Source of the DNA: Paenibacillus_S sp043945595
GTDB taxonomy: Bacteria > Bacillota > Bacilli > Paenibacillales > NBRC-103111
Reading direction: 5' to 3'
Assembly: GCF_043945595.1 (NCBI RefSeq)
Contig: NZ_JBIFNP010000001.1
Location: 310,001-374,000, forward strand
DNA: 64,000 nt
Numbering within the stretch: the stretch's first letter is position 1; every line of letters begins with the position of its first letter. The position numbers and the translations under genes are program-made. Positions 44,875-54,173 of this stretch are shown piece after piece. A model generated the notes under the pieces. The model made no database searches, was not told where the DNA came from, and saw nothing but the letters and a program-made list of their open reading frames with translations.

Positions 44875-45808
44875 ATTTGCCCGTATCGGACCAGATATCC
44901 GATACGGATACCCCCAGCTCCGCGGCAATCAGCTGTGCCGTAAGCCGCTGCGGCTTTGCGATTTTGCCGTTGCGCAGCTTGGAGATGGTCTGAACCGTAA
45001 TGCCGGTCGCTTCGGCCAAAGCCTGGGCGGACATGCTTCGCTGGGCCATAACGATTTTCAGCCGGATGGCCGCATTGTCGCTTTCCTCGTAAGGCTTCAG
45101 CTCGGTAATGATAAAGCCGTAATTGAACAGTCTGCCCGAGCCGTTGAAAAAGGGGCGGAGGGTGATTTTTAACTCCAGCTCGAGTACATTCGACAGCTTG
45201 GTCGTTCTCAGGATCAGCTCCTTTGGCTTGCCCTGCTCGCTAATCTCGGTCAAGGCTTGCTGAACGGCGGGATAATCGAGCTCCGAAATGAAATCAAGCG
45301 CCGAGAAAGTCTCATAAGCCATTTTGTGCTCGAGGATGGAATCGAAGTAGGGATCGTACAGCTCAATGACGAGGCTTGGACTGAGAACTCCCGAGACGAT
45401 GACGGATTGTTTGATAAGCTGGTGCTTGATCCATTTGCGTGTGCAGATAGGTTCGACTATGACCAGCTGGAGATCGCCGCCGGGCAGAGCTAAGGGGTGC
45501 AGCTCCAGCTCGATGTGCAGCCGCTGCTTCTTAGGAGTCCAGAAGGCCGCTTCGGTTTTAAAGTACTGCCTTCGGGTTAACAAATTCCGCGTTCGATTTA
45601 TATGCGAAAGAGGCGTATCGGCCAGCAAGGATAAAGGATCCTGCGACAGCAGCTCCTGTCGGCTGTAGCCGGTCAGCTCCAATAAAGTCTCGTTGCAGTC
45701 GGCGAATGACAAGGTACGGTCACCTGTTGTTTGAATGACAGCCATGGCTTTATGATTCAACAGCTGTAGCAAGGTTTGCAGGGCGGCCTGCGAATCTTGT
45801 ACGGACAC
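44873..45808 (-). CDS. PAS domain regulator with C-terminal XRE helix-turn-helix
   Basis: The 311-residue protein starts with a PAS fold (LNHKAMAVIQTTGDRTLSFA, ADCNETLLELTGYSRQELLS). A second PAS-like region follows (residues about 130-235). It ends in an HTH (IRLKIVMAQRSMSAQALAEA, TGITVQTISKLRNGKIAKPQ). The family senses small molecules or redox state. No kinase or cyclase domain is present. The GTG at 45808 has a ribosome binding site only at a long distance, so the start could be slightly different. Confidence 0.8.
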   Translation of the reverse strand: MSVQDSQAALQTLLQLLNHKAMAVIQTTGDRTLSFADCNETLLELTGYSRQELLSQDPLSLLADTPLSHINRTRNLLTRRQYFKTEAAFWTPKKQRLHIELELHPLALPGGDLQLVIVEPICTRKWIKHQLIKQSVIVSGVLSPSLVIELYDPYFDSILEHKMAYETFSALDFISELDYPAVQQALTEISEQGKPKELILRTTKLSNVLELELKITLRPFFNGSGRLFNYGFIITELKPYEESDNAAIRLKIVMAQRSMSAQALAEATGITVQTISKLRNGKIAKPQRLTAQLIAAELGVSVSDIWSDTGK

Positions 45809-46103
45809 TTCTATCGTGTTTGCCCCTCTCTCTACAATCTTTTTTTACAATAGAAAATTATCCTACGAACGAGGAAGGAAAGCAAGATGATAAACATTGG
45901 CAGGGGCGGAAGTTAATTTATTAACCTCTTGTGAAAAAAGGCACGCACAAGGATGAAATAGCGAAGCAGTATCGGTCCGAATCGGTCTCTTTGGGCTTCA
46001 GCAGGCTTTATGCAAAGGGAGGCTGCGTTTTATAATAAGATGATTCCGAGTTAATTCCTGAGCTTATCGGAACTTATCAACTACGAAAAAAGGAGCTTGG
46101 AGT
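45809..46103. other. Intergenic, no supported gene
   Basis: This holds the promoters of the divergent PAS-HTH gene and the zinc-ribbon gene. I see no other feature. Confidence 0.5.
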
Positions 46104-46351
46104 ATGAAAGTGTGTACTGTCGAAGGATGTCCTCGCCCCGTCAAGGCGAGAGGATTATGCTCGACCCACCATCAAAGAATGCTTCGTAACGGGCCCCTCA
46201 TATTATAAGAAAAAAGATGAAAAAAGAGCCGAAACAGTGCCAATGGGTCAACTGCCAGGGGCATTCGGTTTCCAAAGGATACTGTTCGAGGCATTACTAT
46301 GTATACCGGACTTCGATCCTGCGTCAGGCTGAAGAGAGCGTAAGAGCATAA
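46104..46351 (+). pseudogene. Small protein with two Cys/His zinc-knuckle modules, frameshifted
   Basis: The first frame reads MKVCTVEGCPRPVKARGLCS, THHQRMLRNG and stops at 46208. A second frame continues KKMKKEPKQCQWVNCQGHSV, SKGYCSRHYYVYR to 46351. Both halves have the same CxxxxC-x7-CxxH pattern, so the intact protein of about 81 residues would carry two tandem zinc-binding modules. Two bases appear missing near 46192, probably from a GGGGACCC-like run. AGGAGC precedes the ATG. The role is unknown. Confidence 0.6.
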
Positions 46352-46476
46352 GAATGCAATCCGGGATCCGGGGTTTAAACGCTGCGAAAAGCTCCATTGC
46401 CGCTCTTCGAGGTCGTATGCTATCATGTAATGAAAAACGCGGACTCCCAAGCGTGCAGGAAAGGTGAGCGGCTAGC

Positions 46477-46986
46477 ATGATTTCATTTATATTGGCTATG
46501 GACGAGAACAGAGGCATCGGCATTGACAATAAACTGCCTTGGCGATTGCCTGAAGACATGGCCTTTTTTCGCAGAACGACCAGCGGGCATACCGTCATTA
46601 TGGGAAGAAAAACGTTCGAATCAATCGGCAGACCCCTGCCCAAAAGACATAATGTTATTGTAACCGGAAATCCTTCCTTCCTTGCGGAAGGCTGTGAAAT
46701 CGTACATACCCTCGACGAAATCGTCGCCAGGTATGGCGGACTCGAGAAGGAGGAGCTGTTTGTGATCGGCGGTGCCGAGGTGTACAGGCAGCTGCTTCCT
46801 TACGCAGACAGGCTGTATATTACGGAGATTGCTCACCGCTTTGAAGCGGATGCTTTTTTTGAGCCGCTGGACTTGTCGCAGTGGAAGGAAGTTTCGCGGA
46901 ACCGGGGGCCGAAAAATGCGGATAATCCGTATGACTACGATTTCGTACTTTATGAAAGACAGCCGGCCTCGGTGCCGCAGCATTAA
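46477..46986 (+). CDS. dfrA: Dihydrofolate reductase
   Basis: The 169-residue enzyme shows ISFILAMDENRGIGIDNKLP, WRLPEDMAFFRRTTSGHTVI, MGRKTFESIGRPLP and FVIGGAEVYRQLLPYADRLY, all typical of chromosomal DHFR. It reduces dihydrofolate made by thymidylate synthase, so its position after the thyA fragment reflects the ancestral thyA-dfrA order. The GC-rich codons are host-like. It is intact. Confidence 0.95.
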   Translation: MISFILAMDENRGIGIDNKLPWRLPEDMAFFRRTTSGHTVIMGRKTFESIGRPLPKRHNVIVTGNPSFLAEGCEIVHTLDEIVARYGGLEKEELFVIGGAEVYRQLLPYADRLYITEIAHRFEADAFFEPLDLSQWKEVSRNRGPKNADNPYDYDFVLYERQPASVPQH

Positions 46987-47067
46987 ATTCACGGCAATCC
47001 GGAAGAATGAACTCTTTTGTTTTGGAGCACCTTAACAGGGAATCCCGACAAGAGAGGAAGAACATGC

Positions 47068-47385
47068 ATGACTGATGTCAATCAACATCAAATGCCGCTG
47101 GAGCACGTAATCGATAATGCGGAAAAGGCGATCCAGGTCGCGAAGGATGCCGAAATGGCTGTCCGTCACGCTCAATTGGAGTCCAACCCGCAAAAGTTTG
47201 CGAGCGCGGTTGCGCAGCTGCAGACGGCGCAGCGTACCTTGGAGCAGGCGCAAAGCCAGCTTAGCGCGCATGATACGGAATCCGTTCACCAGCAGCTTCA
47301 GCAGGTGCAGGATCAATTAACCCAAGCGATCCAGAGCGCGGATATCGTAAACGGCAATACGGAGCAGCCCAAGCAGGTCCGATAG
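47068..47385 (+). CDS. Hypothetical Gln-rich coiled-coil protein
   Basis: The 105-residue protein (MTDVNQHQMPLEHVIDNAEK ... VNGNTEQPKQVR) is hydrophilic, helical and rich in Gln and Ala (LQTAQRTLEQAQSQLSAHDT). It has no signal or membrane segment. GAGGAAG precedes the ATG at 47068. A strong terminator follows. Similar small proteins occur in Paenibacillus-type genomes, but I know no function. Confidence 0.7.
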   Translation: MTDVNQHQMPLEHVIDNAEKAIQVAKDAEMAVRHAQLESNPQKFASAVAQLQTAQRTLEQAQSQLSAHDTESVHQQLQQVQDQLTQAIQSADIVNGNTEQPKQVR

Positions 47386-47408
47386 GTGAATCGCATCGCA
47401 AGGAAGCC

Positions 47409-47448
47409 GGCCCCGGTCTATCGAATTTTCGATGGCCGGGGCTTTTTG
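47409..47448 (+). terminator. Rho-independent terminator
   Basis: GGCCCCGG and CCGGGGCTTTTTG form a GC-rich stem closed by TCTATCGA/TCGATGG inner pairs, followed by a T-run. Confidence 0.88.
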
Positions 47449-47560
47449 ACGCTAACGCAGCTTTTTCGCGTTAACAAGCCGAAAAAATCGTTTAATAAAT
47501 AGCATCCCTATCCTCAACCCTTGCGCCGGAGCATAATAATGCAAGGAAGGAGCGGATAAC

Positions 47561-48349
47561 ATGATGGAGCATTCAAATAAAACGGGATTAAAAGGACAGA
47601 TCGCGGTAGTTACGGGAGCAAGCCGTCCTGCGGGAATCGGCACGGCTATTTGCAGAGCTTTGGCCCAAGCGGGGGCCGACGTTTTGTTTACCCACTGGAA
47701 GGCATATGACCGGACCATGGAGTGGGGAGCGGAGGAGGCATGGCCCACGCAGCTTGCGGGCGAGCTTCGCGCCTTGGGCGTACGTGCGGAGGAGCTGGAG
47801 TGCGATTTATCCCGGCCCGAGGGCCCTCAGGAAGTGATGGACGCGGTGGAGAAGAGGCTGGGCTCCGCTTCGATTCTTGTGAACAATGCCGCTTACTCTA
47901 CGAGAGACGGCTATGCCCGTCTGGACGCCGCTACCCTGGATACGCATTATGCCGTCAATGTCCGGGGCACCTGCCTGCTGAGCGTCGAATTTGCCCGCCG
48001 ACGCGGCGCGCAGGGCGGACGCATCATCCATATGGTCTCCGGCCAGGATCAGGGCCCGATGCCGGAGGAACTGGCCTATGCGGCCACCAAAGGCGCGGTT
48101 TCCGCCTTTACGGTGACCCTGGCAGCAGAGCTCGCCGGACTGGGCATTACGGTCAATGCTGTCGATCCCGGGCCAACGGATACCGGATGGATGACCGGCA
48201 GCCTCAAGCGGGAGCTGCTGCCCCGGTTTCCGCGCGGCCGCATCGGGACGCCCGAAGACGCGGCGCGGCTGGTGGCGTTCCTTGCCAGCAGGGAAGCCGA
48301 ATGGATTACAGGCCAAATCATCCATTCCGAAGGCGGCTTCCGAAATTAA
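47561..48349 (+). CDS. Short-chain dehydrogenase/reductase (FabG-like)
   Basis: The 262-residue protein has QIAVVTGASRPAGIGTAICR (cofactor motif with an insertion before GIG), SILVNNAAYS, IIHMVSGQDQGPMPEELAYA with catalytic Ser, and YAATKGAV with Tyr and Lys. It also has VDPGPTDTGWMTG. It is most like 3-oxoacyl-ACP reductase-type SDRs, and the substrate is unknown. GGAG lies eight bases upstream of the ATG. It is a single gene between terminators. Confidence 0.88.
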   Translation: MMEHSNKTGLKGQIAVVTGASRPAGIGTAICRALAQAGADVLFTHWKAYDRTMEWGAEEAWPTQLAGELRALGVRAEELECDLSRPEGPQEVMDAVEKRLGSASILVNNAAYSTRDGYARLDAATLDTHYAVNVRGTCLLSVEFARRRGAQGGRIIHMVSGQDQGPMPEELAYAATKGAVSAFTVTLAAELAGLGITVNAVDPGPTDTGWMTGSLKRELLPRFPRGRIGTPEDAARLVAFLASREAEWITGQIIHSEGGFRN

Positions 48350-48505
48350 GAGAGAAAGGCTGCTCTGCAGCCGGTCTATAGTCACGAGTTGGACAAAGTT
48401 GTCGGAACATCGCGAATTTTAACCTATTTGTCATCTTTTTGTAAAATGATACGTATATAATCGTAATTATCTGTTTTTCTACAAAAAGGAAACGAGGATT
48501 TTACG

Positions 48506-49768
48506 ATGCGTAAAGTAAAGCACAAGAAGCCAAGAATGTTCTTGAAAATCGCCTTATCCTGTCTCTTTCTCGTTGTCGTGGCTATAGGCTTGTACGCGTA
48601 CGCTTTATATAAGCAAACGAATATTGCAATCGAAAAAATAGGCACGGACGAGCCTGTAACCGAGGTGGAGGCGGCGGCCGTAAAGACGAAGCCGCTTACC
48701 GTGCTGCTGCTCGGCATCGACCATCGGGAAGATACGGGCAGCCTGAACTCGGACGTAATTATGGTCGTAACCGTGAATCCGACGACTCAGTCGGCCACCG
48801 TCGTTTCCCTCCCGCGGGATATGCAGCTGGCTCCGAAAGGGCTTCCGTCGCGTAAAGCGAACTATTACTATCCATACTTTTATAATACGGACCGCGATCA
48901 TGCCTATGAGGACACCAAGAAGGTATTCAGCGACTATCTGGATGTGCCCATCGATTATGTGGTCACGGTTGATTTTGACGGCTTCAGACAGACGGTCGAC
49001 ATTCTCGGGGGACTTACTGTCAATGTCGATATGGATATGAGATATGTCGATGACGAGGATGGAACGAACATCAACTTGAAGAAGGGCGTCGCTACGCTGA
49101 ACGGCAAGCAGGTGCTCGATTTTGTCCGCTACCGCAAGTCGAACAGAGGCACGGAGGAGTCCAGCGACCTGGAACGCAACCAAAGGCAGCAGCAGGTGCT
49201 GAACGAGCTGTTGAATACTTTGAAAAGCACGGGCGGCATCACGAAGCTGACGCAAATTATTCAAGCGGTCGGCGACCATATGCGCACCGATGTGCCGTCC
49301 TCCCAAATCCGGGAGCTGATCGGAACGTATTTCATGATGAAGCCCTCCAATGTGGAATACATTCATCTGAACGGGGATTGGGTGAGCCCTTACATCATCG
49401 TCAAGGATGAGGACGTTGATAAGGCGCGCGATGCCTTAAAGCTGCAGCGCGGCGAATCCGCGGATGAATTTGTATCTTCTTACGAAGAAGACGAGGATGA
49501 AGATAAAGCCGAGAGCGGCGAAACTGCCACCTCCAGCCGTCAGGTCTACAGCAACAGCAGCTCTAGCAGCAGCGGCTCTAAGAGCAGCAACAGCAGCAAT
49601 AACAGCAGCAATAAGTCCGGCACGAACAGCGTCAAGACGAAAGAACCCGATACTAAGCCTAAAGGAAGCGATACGTCCACGAAGACGGTGACCCAAACGA
49701 CTTACAGCTCGCCGGATAAGACCGTGGAACAGCGCAGCTCAACTCCAGGCAAAACGTTAACTCCATAA
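48506..49768 (+). CDS. LytR-CpsA-Psr (LCP) family cell-wall ligase
   Basis: The 420-residue protein has a short basic cytoplasmic tail, one membrane anchor (IALSCLFLVVVAIGLYAYAL) and the LCP domain (about residues 70-240). The domain shows TVLLLGIDHRED, DVIMVVTVNP, VVSLPRDM, VDFDGFRQTVDILGGLTVNV and VLDFVRYRKS with the catalytic Arg and Asp residues. LCP enzymes attach teichoic acids or other glycopolymers to peptidoglycan. The last 90 residues are an acidic and then Ser/Asn-rich low-complexity tail. Confidence 0.93.
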   Translation: MRKVKHKKPRMFLKIALSCLFLVVVAIGLYAYALYKQTNIAIEKIGTDEPVTEVEAAAVKTKPLTVLLLGIDHREDTGSLNSDVIMVVTVNPTTQSATVVSLPRDMQLAPKGLPSRKANYYYPYFYNTDRDHAYEDTKKVFSDYLDVPIDYVVTVDFDGFRQTVDILGGLTVNVDMDMRYVDDEDGTNINLKKGVATLNGKQVLDFVRYRKSNRGTEESSDLERNQRQQQVLNELLNTLKSTGGITKLTQIIQAVGDHMRTDVPSSQIRELIGTYFMMKPSNVEYIHLNGDWVSPYIIVKDEDVDKARDALKLQRGESADEFVSSYEEDEDEDKAESGETATSSRQVYSNSSSSSSGSKSSNSSNNSSNKSGTNSVKTKEPDTKPKGSDTSTKTVTQTTYSSPDKTVEQRSSTPGKTLTP

Positions 49769-49784
49769 TTCAAGTAACGATTAC

Positions 49785-49816
49785 AGGCCGCCTTTGATGA
49801 AAGGGCGGCTTTTTGC
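49785..49816 (+). terminator. Rho-independent terminator
   Basis: AGGCCGCCTTT and AAAGGGCGGCTTTTTG form a stem of about 10 bp behind the LCP gene. Confidence 0.85.
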
Positions 49817-49922
49817 GATGATCTCTATTAAAATAAATACCCCCGCTCTACCAGGTAAGATGGAACGAGGGTTCAAATGTGTGATGTCATGGCTGTCTGT
49901 GTGTGAGTCATGAAGCTATGAA

Positions 49923-50024
49923 TTATACGGCTTGACAGAGCTGATAAGCGACGATAAGAACAAAAGTTAGCAGTGCGGCACCGGTAACATAAGAAATTTT
50001 TCTGGCAGGATGATTGGCACTCAT
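49923..50024 (-). CDS. Small single-pass membrane protein (33 residues)
   Basis: The short frame MSANHPARKISYVTGAALLT, FVLIVAYQLCQAV has a basic N-terminus and one hydrophobic helix of about 18 residues. The ATG at 50024 is preceded by GGGAGAG at good spacing, better than chance for a random frame. No homologue comes to mind. It lies between the LCP and glycosyltransferase genes. Confidence 0.5.
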   Translation of the reverse strand: MSANHPARKISYVTGAALLTFVLIVAYQLCQAV

Positions 50025-50184
50025 GGCAGCTCTCCCTCTCTTGGTTTAGCGCGATTCCGGGCTGTTCCGTCCGCGCCTCTTTTCTTTTATTTTATAATAC
50101 CACATCTGTCTGCGGTGTTAAAATTTCGTGAAATCCGCTTCGTTCGAGCGTCCGTCCAAGCGCCGAGGACAGCGGTTTGAGCAG

Positions 50185-51456
50185 CTAACGCTGCATTTGT
50201 TTCAGCTCGTCCAAGGAATAGAAGGTGCCCCGCCAGTAGATGCCGCCCTGCTTTAGAGTCAGCAGAACCGATCGGGCTACGATATAGCATAAGATGCAGA
50301 TGGTCGCCGGCAGCGCGAGCACCTCGATCCCGATTCCTCCGGTCAGCGAGCGGATGAGCTGCAGGTAGACTGCGATCATGATGGCGATGGAGCCGGCAAA
50401 AAGCCACGCTGCCCAGCCGCCGGCCAGCCATACCGCAGCGAAAGGAAGCAGGAACAGCAGCGCCTGTCCAAGCAAAGCGGCCGCGGCCAGCGTGATCCGG
50501 TACTGAAAGCCGGAAAACAGATTTTTTTCCAGGCCTTTCACTGCCGCCCGCAGGCTGGGGTACCATTCCACTGCGATATGCTCCTGGCCGGAAGCGAGCC
50601 GCTGCCGCAGGCGGGCCTGCTTGACCCTATGCCCGAGCACCAGATCGTCGTCGGGCCGCAGGGCTAACGCCCGGTGCGTCCCGATGCGCTCGTAGGCGGC
50701 CCGCGTCAGCAGGTTGAAGGCGCCGATGCCCATGCCATGCTTGTGCTGTGCGTCGATATTCGAGCGCCAGGGGCGCACGTACAGGCTGAGCGTAAAGAAG
50801 AAATAATTGACGAAGGCTCGCAGCCAGAAGCCTCGGACGATCATGCGCGGAGCGAGCGTCAGGTGATCGACCTGATGCTCTTTCATGTACCGGACCGCAT
50901 CCGCTACGGCATCAGGCTCGAACAGCACATCGGCGTCGGTAAACAGCAGCAGCTGTCCTCTGGCCTGCTGGAAGCCCTGATACAAGGCATGGTTTTTGCC
51001 GAGCCAGCCTTCGGGCAGGTGCGTCACATGAATGATCTTCAGCGGTACGGGAATCCGCTCCCGCCCCTCGGACCATCGGCGCAGCTCCTCCAGCTTACGG
51101 CCCGTGCCGTCCCGGGAGCGGTCGTTGACCGCGATAATTTCCAGCCGCGGGTAGGTCTGGTGAAGCAGGTGCTTGACGGTGGCCGTGATGGAGGCCTCTT
51201 CCTCCTTGGCGGCGATAATTACGGATACCAGGGGAAGATCCTTCCACCGGGCGTCAGAGCTGCTGCTGAAGGCAGCTCCTTCTCGGGCTGCGCCGGCGGC
51301 AGCCGCTGCGAATGGCCCAGATTTCTGCCCGGCGGAACGGGGATCGCCCGACGGCAGCCGGACCATGTGCTTTCGTGCTTGAAACGTATCCCACAGCATA
51401 GCTATCCAATAGATGAAAGCTAGAAGTGCAATGATTTGTAATCCGGACGTCAGCAT
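50185..51456 (-). CDS. Family 2 glycosyltransferase, membrane-bound (CrtQ-like)
   Basis: The 423-residue protein has an N-terminal membrane helix, a GT-A catalytic domain and three C-terminal helices. The catalytic domain shows PLVSVIIAAKEEEASITATV, LEIIAVNDRSRDGT, LPEGWLGKNHALYQG and LLLFTDADVLFEPDAVADAV with the DxD metal motif. This layout fits 4,4'-diaponeurosporenoate glycosyltransferase and hopanoid or glycolipid glycosyltransferases. No carotenoid genes are nearby, so the acceptor is unknown. GGAGG precedes the ATG. Confidence 0.85.
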   Translation of the reverse strand: MLTSGLQIIALLAFIYWIAMLWDTFQARKHMVRLPSGDPRSAGQKSGPFAAAAAGAAREGAAFSSSSDARWKDLPLVSVIIAAKEEEASITATVKHLLHQTYPRLEIIAVNDRSRDGTGRKLEELRRWSEGRERIPVPLKIIHVTHLPEGWLGKNHALYQGFQQARGQLLLFTDADVLFEPDAVADAVRYMKEHQVDHLTLAPRMIVRGFWLRAFVNYFFFTLSLYVRPWRSNIDAQHKHGMGIGAFNLLTRAAYERIGTHRALALRPDDDLVLGHRVKQARLRQRLASGQEHIAVEWYPSLRAAVKGLEKNLFSGFQYRITLAAAALLGQALLFLLPFAAVWLAGGWAAWLFAGSIAIMIAVYLQLIRSLTGGIGIEVLALPATICILCYIVARSVLLTLKQGGIYWRGTFYSLDELKQMQR

Positions 51457-51584
51457 GGCTTCCTCCGCAGGTTTGCGTATTTTTTGGCATTATATCACGC
51501 TGAGCGAAGGAACAACAAATGCCTTTTACGCTATGCTACAATAGGAGCTATGCAGCAAACGCAGCAAAGGAGGTGCGCTCGGAC

Positions 51585-52124
51585 ATGGACGGAAAAGAGC
51601 GGGCACGCCCGCTGATTCGCAAGAAGGTCAAGGGCACGGAGCTGCCTGCCTTCCTGCAAACCATTCGCGAGACGGGAATTGGCGTCGACGGCCTGCTGTT
51701 CTTGTGCATCGGCACCGACCGGTCTACGGGAGACGCCCTGGGTCCGCTTGTCGGGACGATGCTGGAGGAAGCGGGCTATCCCTATGTGATCGGGACGCTC
51801 AGGCAGCCGCTTGATGCGAGCAATATGAGGGAGCGGCTGCTTACGGAGGTAGTGCCTCACATGGCGCAGCGAAGAGTAATTGCGATTGACGCGGGCCTCG
51901 GCCAAGCGTCGTCGGTGTGCTGGTATCAGGTTTCCAACCAGCCGATGGAGCCGGGCAAGTCGCTCGGCAAGCAGCTGCCTGCGGTAGGAGACTACTCCAT
52001 TGCAGGCATCGTCAATGTGGATGAGGGGCAAAAGTACGCGATTCTGCAAAGCACATCGCTGTACAGGGTGATGAGCATGGCGGGAGAAATCGCCGCCGCG
52101 GTCAAGCTTATTTTTCCCCTATAA
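51585..52124 (+). CDS. yyaC: YyaC-type spore protease-like protein (DUF1256)
   Basis: The 179-residue protein contains GLLFLCIGTDRSTGDALGPL, VGTMLEEAGYPYVIGTLRQP, VIAIDAGLGQASSVCWYQVS, GKSLGKQLPAVGDYSIAGIV and SLYRVMSMAGEIAAAV. This is the complete YyaC pattern, related to the GPR germination protease fold and expressed during sporulation in Bacillus. The ATG at 51585 follows AAGGAGGTG. It is followed by an ABC exporter gene after 15 bases. Confidence 0.9.
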   Translation: MDGKERARPLIRKKVKGTELPAFLQTIRETGIGVDGLLFLCIGTDRSTGDALGPLVGTMLEEAGYPYVIGTLRQPLDASNMRERLLTEVVPHMAQRRVIAIDAGLGQASSVCWYQVSNQPMEPGKSLGKQLPAVGDYSIAGIVNVDEGQKYAILQSTSLYRVMSMAGEIAAAVKLIFPL

Positions 52125-52139
52125 AAAGGAGGATAACGG

Positions 52140-53948
52140 ATGAAGGACGGCGCGCGTTGGGAAAGCGGCAGGCGCGAGACGCTGCAGAGCAGGGGAAGGG
52201 CTACGCTGAAGGACGTATCCATGAGCCGGATTTACGGGCTGTTTCGGGGATACGGGTGGCAGCTTAGCGCGATTGTCGGCCTGGCTTTGCTGGGTGCGGT
52301 CATCGGTCTCGTGCCTCCCCTGATCATGAAGGAAATAATCGATAAGGCGATCCCGCAGGGCGACAAACCGATGCTGATGGAGATGATCGGCCTGATGGTG
52401 CTGACGCCGCTGGCCAGCGGGCTGCTGGGTGTCTGGCAGAACCATGCGAATACCAAGGTCGGCCAAGGCGTGATGCGCGACCTGCGGAGCTCGCTGTTTC
52501 GCAATTTGCAGCGGCAGTCGATGAGCTTTTTTACGGATGCGAAGTCGGGAGAAATTATCCAGCGGCTGACGGGAGACGTACAGGCGGTGCAAAACGTGGT
52601 GACGACCGTCGTCGTTTCGGCAGTGACGCAGAGCGTCGTCGTATTGACGACCGTCGTTATCCTGTTCGCGCTGGACTGGCGGCTGGCTTTGCTTTCTACG
52701 GTGATTTTGCCCTTATTTATTTTACCGGTTCGCAAGGTATCGAATGTGCGCAAACGTCTGCGCGGAGAAACTCAACGAGTCCGCGGGGACATGTCGGCGC
52801 AGCTGGGCGAAATTTTCGGCGTGTCGGGGGCTCTGCTGACCCGTATATTTCAACAGGAGCAGCAGCAGGAGCGGGAATTCGGCAAGCTGAACCAGAAGGT
52901 GATGAACCTTGAGCTGCGGCTCAACCTGGTCGGTCGCTGGTACGGGATGGTGCTCGGAATCCTCGGGCCGCTCGGTACGGCCCTGATTTATATGTATGGC
53001 GGCTGGAGCGTGGTGGAAGGGGCCATGACGATTGGCAGCATTGTCGCGTTCGCCGCTTATTTGGGCCGGTTGTACGGCCCGATCGGCACCCTGCTCAACC
53101 TTCAGGTTGAGGTGGGGACGGCGCTGGGCGTCTTCCAGCGTATTTTTGAATACCAAGACATGGAGCCCGAGGTGAGCAACGCTCCAGGGGCTGTAGAGCT
53201 GCCTGCAGCGGAAGGCCATATTGTGTTCGACCGTGTTTCTTATGCGTATCAGCCGGGAAAATATGCGCTGGAGCAGATTTCCTTTACCGCCCTTCCGGGC
53301 GAGGTGGTTGCTATCGTCGGACCGAGCGGCGCCGGCAAATCGACCCTGATCGGGATGCTCGCGCGGCTGTACGATCCGACAGAGGGAAGCGTCATGGTGG
53401 ACGGCTATGACATCAAGGAAGTGACGATCGCTTCGCTTCGCGCTCAGGTCGCCTTCGTGACGCAGGAATCGTTCATGTTCCATGCCTCGGTACGCGACAA
53501 CCTGCGGTTCGCGCGCATGGATGCGACCGACGAGGAGCTGGAGGCAGCCTGTCGCCAGGCCTACATCCACGATACGATCGCCGCTATGCCCGGCGGCTAT
53601 GACACGATGGTCGGCGAGCGCGGCCACCGGCTGTCGGGAGGCGAGCGGCAGCGGCTCGCCATTGCGCGGGCGATCCTCAAGAATCCCCGCATCCTCGTGC
53701 TGGATGAGGCGACCTCGCATCTGGACTCCGAGTCGGAGGCATTCGTGCAGGCGGCGCTGGATGAGCTGATGCAGGGCCGCACGACGCTGGTGATCGCCCA
53801 CCGGCTGTCGACGATCTTATCGGCAGACCGGATCGTCGTGCTGGAAGCCGGCCGGGTGGTAGAAACCGGCCGCCATGCGGAGCTGCTCGAGCTGGAGGGT
53901 CTGTATGCGCGGCTGTACCAGACCCAATTCGCCAAGGCGCTGGCCTAA
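52140..53948 (+). CDS. ABC exporter, fused permease and ATPase
   Basis: The 602-residue half-transporter has a six-helix type-1 exporter domain (about residues 30-320) and an ATPase domain with GPSGAGKSTL (Walker A), FVTQESFMF (Q-loop), HRLSGGERQRLAIARAI (signature), ILVLDEATSHLDSE (Walker B) and VIAHRLST (switch His). It works as a homodimer or with a partner in the membrane. Substrate unknown, lipid or drug export is common in the family. AAAGGAGG lies seven bases before the ATG. It is the second gene of a yyaC operon. Confidence 0.94.
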   Translation: MKDGARWESGRRETLQSRGRATLKDVSMSRIYGLFRGYGWQLSAIVGLALLGAVIGLVPPLIMKEIIDKAIPQGDKPMLMEMIGLMVLTPLASGLLGVWQNHANTKVGQGVMRDLRSSLFRNLQRQSMSFFTDAKSGEIIQRLTGDVQAVQNVVTTVVVSAVTQSVVVLTTVVILFALDWRLALLSTVILPLFILPVRKVSNVRKRLRGETQRVRGDMSAQLGEIFGVSGALLTRIFQQEQQQEREFGKLNQKVMNLELRLNLVGRWYGMVLGILGPLGTALIYMYGGWSVVEGAMTIGSIVAFAAYLGRLYGPIGTLLNLQVEVGTALGVFQRIFEYQDMEPEVSNAPGAVELPAAEGHIVFDRVSYAYQPGKYALEQISFTALPGEVVAIVGPSGAGKSTLIGMLARLYDPTEGSVMVDGYDIKEVTIASLRAQVAFVTQESFMFHASVRDNLRFARMDATDEELEAACRQAYIHDTIAAMPGGYDTMVGERGHRLSGGERQRLAIARAILKNPRILVLDEATSHLDSESEAFVQAALDELMQGRTTLVIAHRLSTILSADRIVVLEAGRVVETGRHAELLELEGLYARLYQTQFAKALA

Positions 53949-54173
53949 TTTGTCCACGGCAGGATGGAGGCGGCAGGCCGACAGGCGCGATTTTGCCTGA
54001 AGCAAGCTGTGATTTTCGCCCGCTAACCATGCTCCGGTCCGGTGCATATACTGATTGGCAGGTGGGGTTGCCCATTCTCCACATAACCTTTACACAACCG
54101 TTTCATTCATTTAACAAACGGTTTATATAATAGTTATGACAAAAGTATTTATACCGGAAGGAGCTGGACAGAG

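Noticed and set aside
44873..45808. PAS-HTH gene as part of the mobile element
   Set aside because: It lies on the host side of the thyA fragment, has GC-rich host codons and is separated from the element by a terminator.
49530..49610. AGC-rich simple repeat
   Set aside because: It encodes the Ser/Asn-rich tail of the LCP protein and is low-complexity coding sequence, not a CRISPR or tandem-repeat element.
50087..50566. 159-codon minus-strand open frame at the end of the glycosyltransferase
   Set aside because: It overlaps the glycosyltransferase C-terminal membrane segments in another frame and has no independent support.
52722..53801. Long open frame (359 codons) on the minus strand opposite the ABC exporter
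   Set aside because: It is the antisense shadow of a clear ABC transporter with all ATPase motifs. Its composition (His/Arg-rich, no domains) is typical of a GC-rich shadow.
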